This document shows, one piece after another, positions 45,542 to 53,670 of a stretch of DNA of 64,000 nucleotides. Source of the DNA: CAXQZM01 sp965229645. Its GTDB lineage: Bacteria > Pseudomonadota > Alphaproteobacteria > UBA7985. The notes beneath the pieces were generated by a model, which saw nothing but the letters and a program-made list of their open reading frames with translations, was not told the origin of the DNA and ran no database searches. The DNA lies in assembly GCA_965229645.1 (NCBI GenBank), contig OZ245893.1, positions 124,001 to 188,000 on the forward strand, given 5' to 3'. Position 1 is the first letter of the stretch; every line of letters starts with the position of its first letter. A program made the translations under genes and the position numbers.

Positions 45542-46306
45542 ATGAAGACCAACGCTTTTAAGGCCGCCTTGGCGCGCGGGGACAAGCAAATCGGGATCTG
45601 GGTGTCGAACCCCGATGCGCTCAATACCGAAATCGTCGCGGGCGCGGGCTTCGACTGGGCCCTATGCGATATGGAACACGCCCCCAATTCCTACGCGCAA
45701 GTGGGCCGACAACTCCAGGCGTTTGCGGGCGCGCATACGACCCCGCTGGTACGACCCATTTGGAACGATCCCTTGCACGTCAAACAACTCATGGACTTGG
45801 GCGCGCCAGGGCTCTTGTTCCCCATGGTGCAGTCCGTCGCGGAAGCCAAGGCCGCCGTCGCCGCCACACGCTATCCGCCTAAGGGCATTCGCGGCATGGC
45901 AGGTGTGGTCCGCGCCAGCAACTTTGGCCGCGACCAAGCCTACAAGGCCGAAGTCGAGGCGCAGACCTGCGTTCTCATCCAAATCGAAAGCCAAACCGCC
46001 CTGGCCCAGGCCGAGCAAATCGCAGCGGTCGACGGCGTCGACGGCATCTTCTTCGGCCCTTCCGACATCAGCGCCGACCTGGGCCACGGCGGCAACCCCG
46101 CCGCCCCCGAAGTCTGGGCCGCGATCCAACCCGTCGCCAAAACCCTCATGGCACGCGGCGTCCCCGTAGGCACCCTGACGCTCAACCCCGCGCAGGCAAA
46201 AGACCTACTCGCTGAAGGCTTCACCTTCGTCGCCTGCGGCCTAGACACCGCCCTCCTAGCCCGCGCCACCGATGCTCTGTTGGCCGACATGCGGGTGGGT
46301 GCGTAA
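45542..46306 (+). CDS. HpcH/HpaI-family class II aldolase
   Basis: 254 residues. The ATG at 45542 is preceded by AGGAGAC. Motifs: GFDWALCDMEHAPNS (Glu-His of the active site), LVRPIWNDPLHVKQLMDLGA, CVLIQIESQTALAQAE (metal-ligand Glu) and GIFFGPSDISADLG (metal-ligand Asp). These enzymes cleave 2-oxo-4-hydroxy acids to pyruvate and an aldehyde, as in 4-hydroxy-2-oxoheptanedioate aldolase. As the last gene of the P450/GS operon it could perform the final carbon-carbon cleavage. Confidence 0.85.
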   Translation: MKTNAFKAALARGDKQIGIWVSNPDALNTEIVAGAGFDWALCDMEHAPNSYAQVGRQLQAFAGAHTTPLVRPIWNDPLHVKQLMDLGAPGLLFPMVQSVAEAKAAVAATRYPPKGIRGMAGVVRASNFGRDQAYKAEVEAQTCVLIQIESQTALAQAEQIAAVDGVDGIFFGPSDISADLGHGGNPAAPEVWAAIQPVAKTLMARGVPVGTLTLNPAQAKDLLAEGFTFVACGLDTALLARATDALLADMRVGA

Positions 46307-46546
46307 TTGCGGTAAATCAGCGAGCGCCAAGCGCCCCAAAATCATCCAGCGCGCAGCGAAGCGACGTCGCAGGATCCAGTGCTGGTCGGCGACAGGAAGC
46401 CCAGACGATGCGAAACTTGCACCGTGCAAAAATAACCGCCAAGTTCGTTGCTCCCTCAATCAGGACGCGACAACCGTCGCTCAAAGACAGGTCAACACGC
46501 AAGGCATGGGGACTGCCCTAGTCACCGCGCGCCTCCGCAGGGGCTC
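46307..46546 (+). repeat. Intergenic repeats: GCGAAGCGACGTCGC unit and a segment inverted at 53.2-53.4 kb
   Basis: No gene is supported. Bases about 46350-46406 repeat the short unit seen at 9046-9098. Bases about 46448-46531 (TTGCTCC...AAAGACAGGTCAACACGCAA...) recur inverted at about 53272-53362. The next block of that repeated segment (CTTCTGCCTTCATCCGAGCA) resumes at 46763, on the other side of the inserted copy C. Confidence 0.75.
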
Positions 46547-46743
46547 ATACCAACGGCAAAAAAAGTTGACACTTTTTTAGCCGTTTTATGTCTCACGGCA
46601 GAAACGCTTCGCGTTTCGCCTCCGACGGGGCCTTCGCTTATACCCCGAGGCGCTTTCGCGCTATTCTCGGGGCCGCTACGGGGGCCGCAGTCGCGGCCCT
46701 TATACCAGCGAACAAAAGAGTCACTTTAAATCGCCGCTGGTAT
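46547..46743 (+). mobile_element. MITE-like element, copy C (197 bp, clearest termini)
   Basis: Ends ATACCAACGGC and the inverse of ATACCAGCGGC (11 bp, one mismatch). Hairpin 1 at 46554-46583 (CGGC...AAAAAGT, loop TGAC, ACTTTTTT...GCCG) is followed by TTTT and looks like a terminator for the aldolase operon. Further stems follow as in copy B, ending with the palindromic module (46701-46743). The related DNA at 53.2 kb lacks this insert, which supports mobility and defines the ends. Confidence 0.8.
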
Positions 46744-46796
46744 CAAACATGGCATTGTGGAACTTCTGCCTTCATCCGAGCAGGCGCAGGATCTGA

Positions 46797-46849
46797 AGAC
46801 ACGGACACAAAACGGCCAAAAAAGTGTCAACTTTTTTGGCCTTTGGTAT
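46797..46849 (-). terminator. Truncated MITE left end acting as terminator and stop codon donor for the DUF3419 gene
   Basis: Read on the minus strand: ATACCAAAGGCC, then GGCCAAAAAAGT-TGAC-ACTTTTTTGGCC, then GTTTTGTG. The perfect 12-bp stem with a T-rich exit is a convincing terminator. The TGA in its loop is the stop codon (46827-46829) of the minus-strand gene. After GTTTTGTGTC the match to the other elements ends. Confidence 0.7.
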
Positions 46850-47906
46850 TTGAGCTCGTCACAACCCCGGTCAAAATATCGTAGATCACGGCGGAATCTT
46901 TTCGGCTCAGCGTTTTGGAAAGCGCCAGGTCGGTCCCGTCTGGAAGGGGTTGATTGGTGAGGAAGCGTCGTTCGGCAAACCTGGCACCAGGTTTAGCGCA
47001 TGCCCTAACTGCGTCCCAGCAGGCGGCATAGGCATCCCCTTCACAATAGGATCCAAAGTCAGACAGGGAAAAAGCGTCAAATTTCTGACCAAAGAGACAC
47101 GGCAGGTTGGCAAGGCCGCCCTGGTGCACCGTAAGGCGGTCCAAGTTTTCGCGCACTTGGCCCAACCGCCCCTGACGCATGTGGTAGGGCAGGACAAAGG
47201 GCGCTCGTGGCCCATAAAACAGCAAGTTCATGAATTCCGAGCGGGCAAAGAGCACCCGGTTTGCTGCCTGTGCAAATCGGTCAGCGATTTTCTGCGCGAT
47301 TTTCTGGCGATCCTGGATGAAGGCGCCGCCTGGTTCACCCATCACATGGGTCCAAATGAAAGGTCGGCACAGCTGCCCCAAGGACCAGCGCCACAGACCA
47401 CGACCGAATTTCGCGTCCCAAATTGCTTTCTGCGCAGGCAGATCAGACGCATGAAATAGGGTATCACGGGGCAGGGTTAGTCCGCTGGCCAGTGCAGCCC
47501 AGGCCAAAATGCGTTCCCAGCGGCCCCGCCAAATGATCCCAGTGGTGAGCGCCTGGCGCTGCCCATCCCAAAGTGACTGGTAGGGCGGAGACAAGGCCCG
47601 CCTCACTCGTTGGAAGGTTACCCATCGGTCTTGCGCTGGACCGTAGCCCAGGAACGCCGCATAAGCGGCATCGTCGAGGGTTGTTAGCGCGGCGCATCGA
47701 AGGGCGAGCAGGGCGTTCTGCGCAGGATTAAGGTCCAGGGCACAGATTTGGCCCACGGGGTCACACATGAGGTCAAAGACGCGCGACCCGCTGGCCGTTA
47801 GGGCTAGGACCCGATCTTTCGGACCCAGGGCCAGCGCCGCGACCTCACTGGCGCCGTCTTCGTTGGAGCTACCGAAATTTAAGGTCGAGAAGAAGCTGGC
47901 GGTCAC
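46827..47906 (-). CDS. DUF3419 / BtaA-like SAM:diacylglycerol 3-amino-3-carboxypropyl transferase
   Basis: 359 residues. N-terminal FSTLNFGSSNEDGASEVAAL resembles the conserved opening of BtaA-type proteins (F...WEDP...D...L). It is followed by a SAM-binding fold: GPKDRVLALTASGSRVFDLM and QICALDLNPAQNALLALRCAA. BtaA makes the homoserine ether head group of betaine lipids. The gene lies three bases after the Rieske gene and ends a six-gene operon. Its last seven codons and stop come from a MITE fragment, so the native C-terminus has probably been replaced. Family good; the acceptor molecule in this operon is unknown. Confidence 0.75.
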   Translation of the reverse strand: MTASFFSTLNFGSSNEDGASEVAALALGPKDRVLALTASGSRVFDLMCDPVGQICALDLNPAQNALLALRCAALTTLDDAAYAAFLGYGPAQDRWVTFQRVRRALSPPYQSLWDGQRQALTTGIIWRGRWERILAWAALASGLTLPRDTLFHASDLPAQKAIWDAKFGRGLWRWSLGQLCRPFIWTHVMGEPGGAFIQDRQKIAQKIADRFAQAANRVLFARSEFMNLLFYGPRAPFVLPYHMRQGRLGQVRENLDRLTVHQGGLANLPCLFGQKFDAFSLSDFGSYCEGDAYAACWDAVRACAKPGARFAERRFLTNQPLPDGTDLALSKTLSRKDSAVIYDILTGVVTSSNTKGQKS

Positions 47907-47909
47907 GCG

Positions 47910-48887
47910 CTAAACCCTCATCCGAACCTGGCGATGGCCAGGCTGGGCCTTGCCATTTAAAAGACGCTCCATCCCTGCGCGCAAGGGGTCGGCAGGAATC
48001 AAAATGCGCGCCTGATTGCCAAAATCCTCGAGATTGGCCTGCTGACCAGCCAACATGATCTCATCCTCAGCAAAAATGCGTCGGAAATAAGTCTTGAGCA
48101 GAGGGAATTTAAGCCAGGCTGGCACCCTGTCGCGCGGCAGGCCAAATCGACCCAAGATATGGGTTTGACCCGCCTCCGCTGGCGTTAAAAAGAACTGGGC
48201 GCAAAACGCGGTCTTGCCGCCTATTCGATAGATGATATGCGCAATCCCAGGGGCGTCAAACCTGTCAGTGATTTCATACTCTCCTGAACCGATCAGCCAG
48301 GTGATGAGTCCTGAGGGCGCAGCCTCTGGCGGGTAGGTGACCTGCACGAAGCTCTCCCCCTCTTCAACTTTTGCGATGAGGCTGCGTTGCGCCGATTCCT
48401 TGCGCAGCAAGGATCCATGGACATGGGCCGTGTGTGTGGTGTCGAGAATGTTCTCCGCCACATTGATCAGGCGCGTCTTGATTGTTTTGGTCATAAAGGA
48501 CCAGTCCGCCACCGTTCCGTCAAAGGGGTCCAGGGGCGCAGGCGTGGCTGGTTCATCTCCAATCCTTACCCACAGGCCATGGGCGTCTTCATGTGTTGGC
48601 AGCGATTTCAGTCGGCATGCGGGCAGGGCGCTGTCTTCACTTAGAGCTGGGATATGGGTCAGCGCGCCTGTCGTTCCGAAGCCCCAGCCGTGATAGGGGC
48701 ACACTAGGTCAGAGCCCTTCACCATGCCGTCGGACAGTCGGGCGCCTCGATGCGGGCAATAGTCTTGTGCAGCGCACACCTGATCCGCGGCACGCCAGAG
48801 GACATATGGCACTTGATCCAGGACCATCCGTTGCGGGCGACTGCCGAGCTTTCGTGGCCCCAGCAGAAGATACCACCCCGCTAGCAC
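47910..48887 (-). CDS. Rieske [2Fe-2S] non-heme iron oxygenase
   Basis: 325 residues. The Rieske ligands are in CPHRGARLSDGMVKGSDLVCPYHGWGF (CxH...CxxH; positions about 43-69). The mononuclear iron site is NVAENILDTTHTAHVHGS, with the two His of a DxxHxxxH-type motif and a later Asp. Length and layout fit a PAO/VanA/cholesterol-7-desaturase-like alpha subunit that works without a beta subunit. It overlaps the end of the adenylate-forming enzyme gene by seven bases. It probably hydroxylates or desaturates the product of the KAS III/ligase enzymes upstream. No reductase gene is adjacent. Confidence 0.85.
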   Translation of the reverse strand: MLAGWYLLLGPRKLGSRPQRMVLDQVPYVLWRAADQVCAAQDYCPHRGARLSDGMVKGSDLVCPYHGWGFGTTGALTHIPALSEDSALPACRLKSLPTHEDAHGLWVRIGDEPATPAPLDPFDGTVADWSFMTKTIKTRLINVAENILDTTHTAHVHGSLLRKESAQRSLIAKVEEGESFVQVTYPPEAAPSGLITWLIGSGEYEITDRFDAPGIAHIIYRIGGKTAFCAQFFLTPAEAGQTHILGRFGLPRDRVPAWLKFPLLKTYFRRIFAEDEIMLAGQQANLEDFGNQARILIPADPLRAGMERLLNGKAQPGHRQVRMRV

Positions 48888-50110
48888 TGGCCCAATCCCT
48901 GGATGCGCCGACGTTTCTTATAGGGAACCCCTTGATTAAGCGGCGCGGGCCGCAGGCTGAGCTCACAGGTCACGCCCCACTGCGCAAAAAGATCTGTCAG
49001 GGCTGTCATCGCCGCTGGCGCGTCAATTTCCAGGGTGGCGGCGTTCGGCCCAGTTTGCGTCAGGCGATAGTCTTGAGCCGCTGGGGCGGCAGCCATGACG
49101 GTGTTGCGCAAGATATCGGGCGTCAGCACCTTTCCGTCCAAATGAAAGGCATCGTCGCATCGGCCATGAACCGCCTTTATGGCCAACAGGGGAGAGCCGC
49201 AGGTACAGGTCCCCAGTTCCAACGCATCGCCCATTTCATAACGCATCATGATCTGCGAGGTTCGGGAGAAATCGGTGATGCGCGGGGTTTTCAGGGTTTG
49301 GCTGCCAGCAACTCTCTCTAGCTCAAACGCAATAGCATCTTCGGTCAAATGCAACGTCCCGTGTGCGCAAGAGGTGGCGAGCACCCCCTCGGTCGCCATG
49401 TAAATCTCTCCCACTTTAGCGAATCGTCGTTCGAGCAGCACGCGATCATCAGGTTCCAACACTTCGGCCGCGCTGTAAACTTGGCACGAGTTCAGGCGGT
49501 GCAGGGACGCCAGTTGGCGCAGAATGCTGGGCGGGGCGATCAGGTGCGTTGGATCAAACCGCTCTAGTTCATGGGCCCATTGGTCCAAGGGCTGATGGAG
49601 GTCATAGAAGGCGAGTTTGAGCAGATGTGAGCGGCGCGCGCTCTCGTATAGAACTGAATTGCGGGGCAGGCAAACTGCAACACGCGCTGGTCGCCGCCAG
49701 AACCCTGGCAGCAGTTTCGCCAGCATGAGGCCCAGCCATTGCGCCCGCTCCCTATCTGAAACCAAATATATCCCCTGCGTGCCACTGGTGCCCGTTGAGG
49801 CGCCGAGAGAGAAACCACGCGGCGGCTGGGCGCCCGCCACATATTGCCAGGCTGTTGGGGTATCAAGGTTCAGGCAGTTATAGGCGGCATAATCTGCCAG
49901 CACGCTCGCCTTATTGCTGTGAGGAAAATCTTGCAACCGCGCGCCCCTGGGCAGATCCGCAAAGGCGGGAACCTGGCGCGCTGGCCCGTCCAAAAATGCC
50001 TGTAGCTGCTGGGTTTGTAGGGCATGCACATCCGCCCGAGTTCGCAAGCGTGACAGTAACCACCGGCGTTGGATATAGGTTTTTAAGACCTGGGCAAGGA
50101 ACATGGCCAT
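48881..50110 (-). CDS. PaaK/F390-synthetase-like adenylate-forming enzyme
   Basis: 409 residues. The nucleotide loop is FSLGASTGTSGTQGIYLVSD (A3-like), followed by HLIAPPSILRQLASLH, IYMATEGVLATSC, a late motif IMMRYEMGDALELGTCTCG and a C-terminal VPYKKRRRIQG with a plausible catalytic Lys. This matches the small group annotated as putative adenylate-forming enzymes related to coenzyme F390 synthetase and phenylacetate-CoA ligase. It should activate a carboxylic acid as an adenylate, perhaps a beta-hydroxy or beta-keto fatty acid from the two upstream enzymes. Twelve bases separate it from the MBL gene. Confidence 0.75.
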   Translation of the reverse strand: MAMFLAQVLKTYIQRRWLLSRLRTRADVHALQTQQLQAFLDGPARQVPAFADLPRGARLQDFPHSNKASVLADYAAYNCLNLDTPTAWQYVAGAQPPRGFSLGASTGTSGTQGIYLVSDRERAQWLGLMLAKLLPGFWRRPARVAVCLPRNSVLYESARRSHLLKLAFYDLHQPLDQWAHELERFDPTHLIAPPSILRQLASLHRLNSCQVYSAAEVLEPDDRVLLERRFAKVGEIYMATEGVLATSCAHGTLHLTEDAIAFELERVAGSQTLKTPRITDFSRTSQIMMRYEMGDALELGTCTCGSPLLAIKAVHGRCDDAFHLDGKVLTPDILRNTVMAAAPAAQDYRLTQTGPNAATLEIDAPAAMTALTDLFAQWGVTCELSLRPAPLNQGVPYKKRRRIQGLGQC

Positions 50111-50122
50111 GAGCAGCCCCCT

Positions 50123-50818
50123 TCAACAGTCTTCGGGTTCGGGGTTGGGGTCGTGGCACAGTACGACCCGGCCTGGATAATCCGACACACGTCTGGCGGT
50201 CTGGGTCGCTGCGCGCCGGTTTTGGCTGAACAGCTGTCGTAAGAACCCGCCGCCCGCCCGAGTGAAATCGGCATCCACGCCGTAGAGCAAACCATGTTCT
50301 GGAAACTCAAACCCATAATGGGGCATTTGATGGCCAGGCAGAGGTAGGGCGCGTAGGCTGCCATCACCGAAAACGTCCGCGTCCATCGTTTGCACCGCCA
50401 CGCCATCCCATAAGGAACTAAAGACCCCATGGGCGACCCGCGCAAGCGCGGACTTGCCCTGCCAGTGCTGCAGCGCTTTGGCGTCAGCCCAGATGGTGGC
50501 GGGCAGAAAGTCGGCCAGCCCGCAGGCATGATCGGCATGGAAGTGGCTGAGGAATAAATGGTCAAGCTTGGGCAGGTCCTGCCCCACCAGGTGCGGGCGC
50601 ACCGCTGCGGCGTACAAACGCACCGCCAGAGACCGCCCAGACGCCCAAATCCGGGGAGTGTAGCCTGTATCTATTTGGCACAGGCCAAACTTAGCATGGT
50701 GAAATCTGAGAACCCGCACGGGCAAGGTTACCTGGCGACGCCAGGCGCCGCCGGTTTTGATGCCCGCCTCAGGCACCTTAACCCAAGCGGTTATCGGGAA
50801 GCGAATGTCACTTATCAT
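50123..50818 (-). CDS. Metallo-beta-lactamase-fold hydrolase
   Basis: 231 residues from the ATG at 50818, which overlaps the SDR gene by 11 bp; an upstream in-frame Met at 50893 lies deep in that gene and is less likely. The metal motif is LFLSHFHADHACGL (HxHxDH), with a later LPLPGHQMPHYGF His and GLLYGVDADF Asp. It is a zinc or iron hydrolase of unknown substrate; in this operon a thioester or lactone is a reasonable guess. Confidence 0.8.
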   Translation of the reverse strand: MISDIRFPITAWVKVPEAGIKTGGAWRRQVTLPVRVLRFHHAKFGLCQIDTGYTPRIWASGRSLAVRLYAAAVRPHLVGQDLPKLDHLFLSHFHADHACGLADFLPATIWADAKALQHWQGKSALARVAHGVFSSLWDGVAVQTMDADVFGDGSLRALPLPGHQMPHYGFEFPEHGLLYGVDADFTRAGGGFLRQLFSQNRRAATQTARRVSDYPGRVVLCHDPNPEPEDC

Positions 50819-51752
50819 CACCAAAGGTGCGCCTGAAGCCCTCCCCAAAATCAATCTTCGGTTGCCAGCCCAGGCCGTAAGCGGCTTTTTCAATATTTAA
50901 GGTCTGTGAATAGGCAAAAAGCCCAAGAGAATAGGGGGTGAGCGACGGTTCCGACCTGGCCAGGGCGGATGCCGTGCGGGCATAGGCCAGGGCCAAGGCC
51001 AGCGGGACCCGTCGCCAGCGTGCGGGCAGCCCAGTGCGATCTGCCACCATCTCAACCAGGGACCGGACTGTTAGTCCCTGCCCCCCAGAAATGTGGTAGA
51101 GCCCTGGGCCTGGCACGTGGCACGCGGCGAGGGCTGCCGCCGCTGCATCGCTGATATAAGTCAGGTCAGTTTGGGCCTGGCCATTGCGGATCAGGGGGAA
51201 GGCTTGCCCTGACTTGAGCCGCCGAATCACGCGGGGCAACAGGCTCGGGTCACCCTTACCATAGAGACCCCGGGGGCGGAGAATGACGGGGCTCAGGTTT
51301 GTGGCTTTGCGGACCAGAGCTTCGGCCTGTCGCTTACTGTGCGCGTAAGAATTGATGGTCCGCGCGGGCATCGGCGTCTCCTCATCAAGGGAATGCTGAT
51401 CCTTAAGCTGGAACAGGACAGCGGGGCTAGAGATATGGACGAATCGGCGCACCGACCAGGCGGTCGCCGCCTTGAGGGCCAGGGCAGTGCCAGTCACATT
51501 TGCCTGCGCAAAGGCGGCGCGCGATCCCCACAAATCGGATCGTGCGGCGCAGTGGACTAGGGCGTCAGCGCGAAGGTTTAAGGCCCTCATACCCGATAGA
51601 TCAGCGGCGTGGGTTTGCGCACCTAGCGCCGTCAGCGTGCGCAGCCTAGCCGTGTTGCGGCCCAGCGCCAGGACTCGCATCCCACGCCTAAGGGCCTGGT
51701 GCACAATCTCTTGGCCCAAGAACCCAGTGGCACCTGTGACGATCAGGTCCAT
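50808..51752 (-). CDS. NAD(P)-dependent epimerase/dehydratase-fold reductase (3beta-HSD/OleD-like)
   Basis: 314 residues from the ATG at 51752, 10 bp inside the end of the KAS III gene; the longer open frame is shadow. The nucleotide-binding motif is LIVTGATGFLGQEIV and the catalytic pair is YAHSKRQAE (YxxxK), with FVHISSPAVLF supplying the Ser. Extended SDR family. After a KAS III/OleA-like condensing enzyme, reduction of a beta-keto group is the obvious role, as OleD does in the long-chain olefin pathway. Family strong; substrate inferred. Confidence 0.8.
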   Translation of the reverse strand: MDLIVTGATGFLGQEIVHQALRRGMRVLALGRNTARLRTLTALGAQTHAADLSGMRALNLRADALVHCAARSDLWGSRAAFAQANVTGTALALKAATAWSVRRFVHISSPAVLFQLKDQHSLDEETPMPARTINSYAHSKRQAEALVRKATNLSPVILRPRGLYGKGDPSLLPRVIRRLKSGQAFPLIRNGQAQTDLTYISDAAAAALAACHVPGPGLYHISGGQGLTVRSLVEMVADRTGLPARWRRVPLALALAYARTASALARSEPSLTPYSLGLFAYSQTLNIEKAAYGLGWQPKIDFGEGFRRTFGDDK

Positions 51753-52735
51753 TGCACAACCTCGAGCGCTGCCGCGCCCAGCGACAATCCTGCCGAGGTG
51801 CCGATCATCACCAGGGGATCGCCAGGCTGAAGCCGCCGCTCCGCTAGGGCAGTTTCTAGGGTTAGGGGGAGGGACGCGGCGACATGATTTCCCTGCCACG
51901 ACTGATCCAAAACCGCGTTTGGCGCAAACCAGCTTTTGGCCTTCATATGGCGCAGGGCCAGGGGGCTTGCCTGATGGGGCACAACCAGCGGAATGTCCCG
52001 CGCGCGCAGTGCTGCCCCCGCTAGAAACTGTTTTAGGAATTCGGGCATGGCTCTGGCGGTTTCTGAAAATAGAGTGCGCCCCTCCATCTCAAAATAGGTT
52101 CCTGTCGCAAACGCAGGGTCTTCTGGCGAAAGCCCAGTCCCGCCTGCTCGGATTTGGCAGGCCTCCACCGCGTCGGCATGGGTTTCCATGTAAAAATGCC
52201 GCCAGAGCAGGGCCAGCTTTGGTCCAGGCGCGTCGGTCATCAGCACAGCGGCAGCGCCATCGGCAAACAGGCCAGCAGTTGCTGGCGCCGTCTTCCAGGG
52301 CAGGGCGCAGGACGCGACCTCTGAGGTTACAACGAGGACCGTTTTGGCTCGGCCCGTCTCAATCATCAGGGCAGCCTGATCCAAGGCAACCAGGGCGGAC
52401 AAGCAGGTGGAATTGACATCGAACGCTGGGCAGGGGCCTGTCAGTCCCAGGGCCCGCTTGACCAGGGGCGCGGTCGCTGGCAGCGATTGATATCCGACCG
52501 CCGCGCCAAAAATGAGCGCGTCAATGGGTTGGTTTGTTTCCACCGCGCCCAACACATCCTGCGCGGCGGACACTGCCATCTCGATTTGCGTCGTTCCCGC
52601 GGGCATCACGGTGCGGGTCTTAACACCGCACTCATGGGCCAACTGCCCCAGCTCCAGGCCGTGGGCTTGCTCCAGCTCGGCGTTGGTCATAGACGGCGGG
52701 CGCACCCCAGCTACGGCACTGATGAACGCTGGCAT
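51743..52735 (-). CDS. 3-oxoacyl-ACP synthase III-like (FabH/OleA-type) condensing enzyme
   Basis: 330 residues from the ATG at 52735 (GGAA eight bases upstream), which gives family length and the usual opening (FISAVAGVRPPSMTNAELE). The frame extends to a GTG at 52846, which would add 37 atypical residues. The catalytic triad is C111 (AFDVNSTCLSALVALD), H254 (VVPHQASPLAL) and N283 (QGNHVAAS), close to FabH Cys112/His244/Asn274. It condenses two acyl thioesters or an acyl thioester with malonyl-ACP. It starts a six-gene minus-strand operon with SDR, MBL, adenylate-forming, Rieske and BtaA-like genes. Confidence 0.85.
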   Translation of the reverse strand: MPAFISAVAGVRPPSMTNAELEQAHGLELGQLAHECGVKTRTVMPAGTTQIEMAVSAAQDVLGAVETNQPIDALIFGAAVGYQSLPATAPLVKRALGLTGPCPAFDVNSTCLSALVALDQAALMIETGRAKTVLVVTSEVASCALPWKTAPATAGLFADGAAAVLMTDAPGPKLALLWRHFYMETHADAVEACQIRAGGTGLSPEDPAFATGTYFEMEGRTLFSETARAMPEFLKQFLAGAALRARDIPLVVPHQASPLALRHMKAKSWFAPNAVLDQSWQGNHVAASLPLTLETALAERRLQPGDPLVMIGTSAGLSLGAAALEVVQWT

Positions 52736-52846
52736 GATTGCTAGTTCCGAAACCTCAGATCTTCGTATGCCCTGATCTTTAAGGGCAGTTACTAAGGAAT
52801 GCGGGATCCCCAATCTGCGCGGCAGTGTGATGCGGGCATACGTCAC

Positions 52847-53386
52847 AATCTAATGTGTCGTTGACCCTCATATTCGATTTATGTTGAGGCCTCTTCAAAC
52901 CTATAGTTTCCATCGTGAGATTATTTCATGAATATCCAAATTGTCAAGTTCATAGTGTGAGGGATTCAGGATAATCGCGTTTGGAAAAAAAGTCACGCCG
53001 CGCGGCAGCAAATTTAAGGAACACGCCACTGAACTTTATTGAGGTTTAGCGCAAAAACCAGTTGTTGGGAGGTAAGCGTCCGCTGCAGGCGCTCTGGCGC
53101 TGATGAAGGTGTTTCAGCGACGCAGGTTGCGCGTCGGTATGCGCTGAATGCGACCATGCTCCACAGCGGGCACAAGGATCCGCGGTTTTACGAAGTATCG
53201 GTGTCTTCAGACCCTGCGCCTGCTCGGATGAAGGCAGAAGTCCCCCAATTCCGTGTTTCAGCCTCTGTGGGCGCGCGGTTCTCAGGGCAGTCCCCATGCC
53301 TTGCGTGTTGACCTGTCTTTGAGCAATGGCCGTTGCGTCTCGATTGAAGGAGCAACTTGGGGCGTAAGAACTAGACGTTCGTAAGA
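52847..53386 (+). other. Gap with IS66 debris and an inverted copy of the 46.4-46.8 kb repeat
   Basis: Bases 52847-53040 are AT-rich without a recognisable gene and probably contain the promoter of the KAS III operon. An IS66-type OrfA remnant lies at about 53090-53190. Bases about 53196-53362 match, inverted, the DNA on both sides of MITE copy C (46448-46531 and 46763-46800) but without the MITE, i.e. an empty site. Confidence 0.6.
53090..53190 (+). pseudogene. IS66-type tnpA (OrfA) remnant
   Basis: A short frame reads GVSATQVARRYALNATMLH followed by KDPRF. This resembles the helix-turn-helix of IS66 OrfA (xxSxVARRxGLNxxxLFxWRR). No full gene remains. Confidence 0.5.
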
Positions 53387-53580
53387 TCAAAACGCGGCGG
53401 CAAGGCTATGGCCATCGCCTATACTCTCATCGAAATCGCCAAGCTCAAACAAGTCGATCCCCAAGCATGGCTCACTTGGGTACTCGCTCGCATCGCTGAC
53501 CATAAGATCACCCGCATTCATGAGCTCTTGCCATGGGAGTTCAAGGCCTTGGGCAGCGATATCTGGAAAATCAAGGGCTT
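53387..53580 (+). pseudogene. IS66-family transposase C-terminal remnant
   Basis: In frame from about 53393: RGGKAMAIAYTLIEIAKL, then DPQAWLTWVLARIADHKI, then HELLPWEF. This is the conserved C-terminal end of IS66 TnpC transposases. Everything upstream of the RGGKA motif is missing and the frame runs on into the adjacent MITE. Confidence 0.8.
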
Positions 53581-53670
53581 CCTAAACGGACGCTTACGGC
53601 TTTTGTACTTGCGGGCTTTCGCAATTATCCCTAGCGTTCTGTCACAATGTTGCTTGGACTTTGTTCACTT

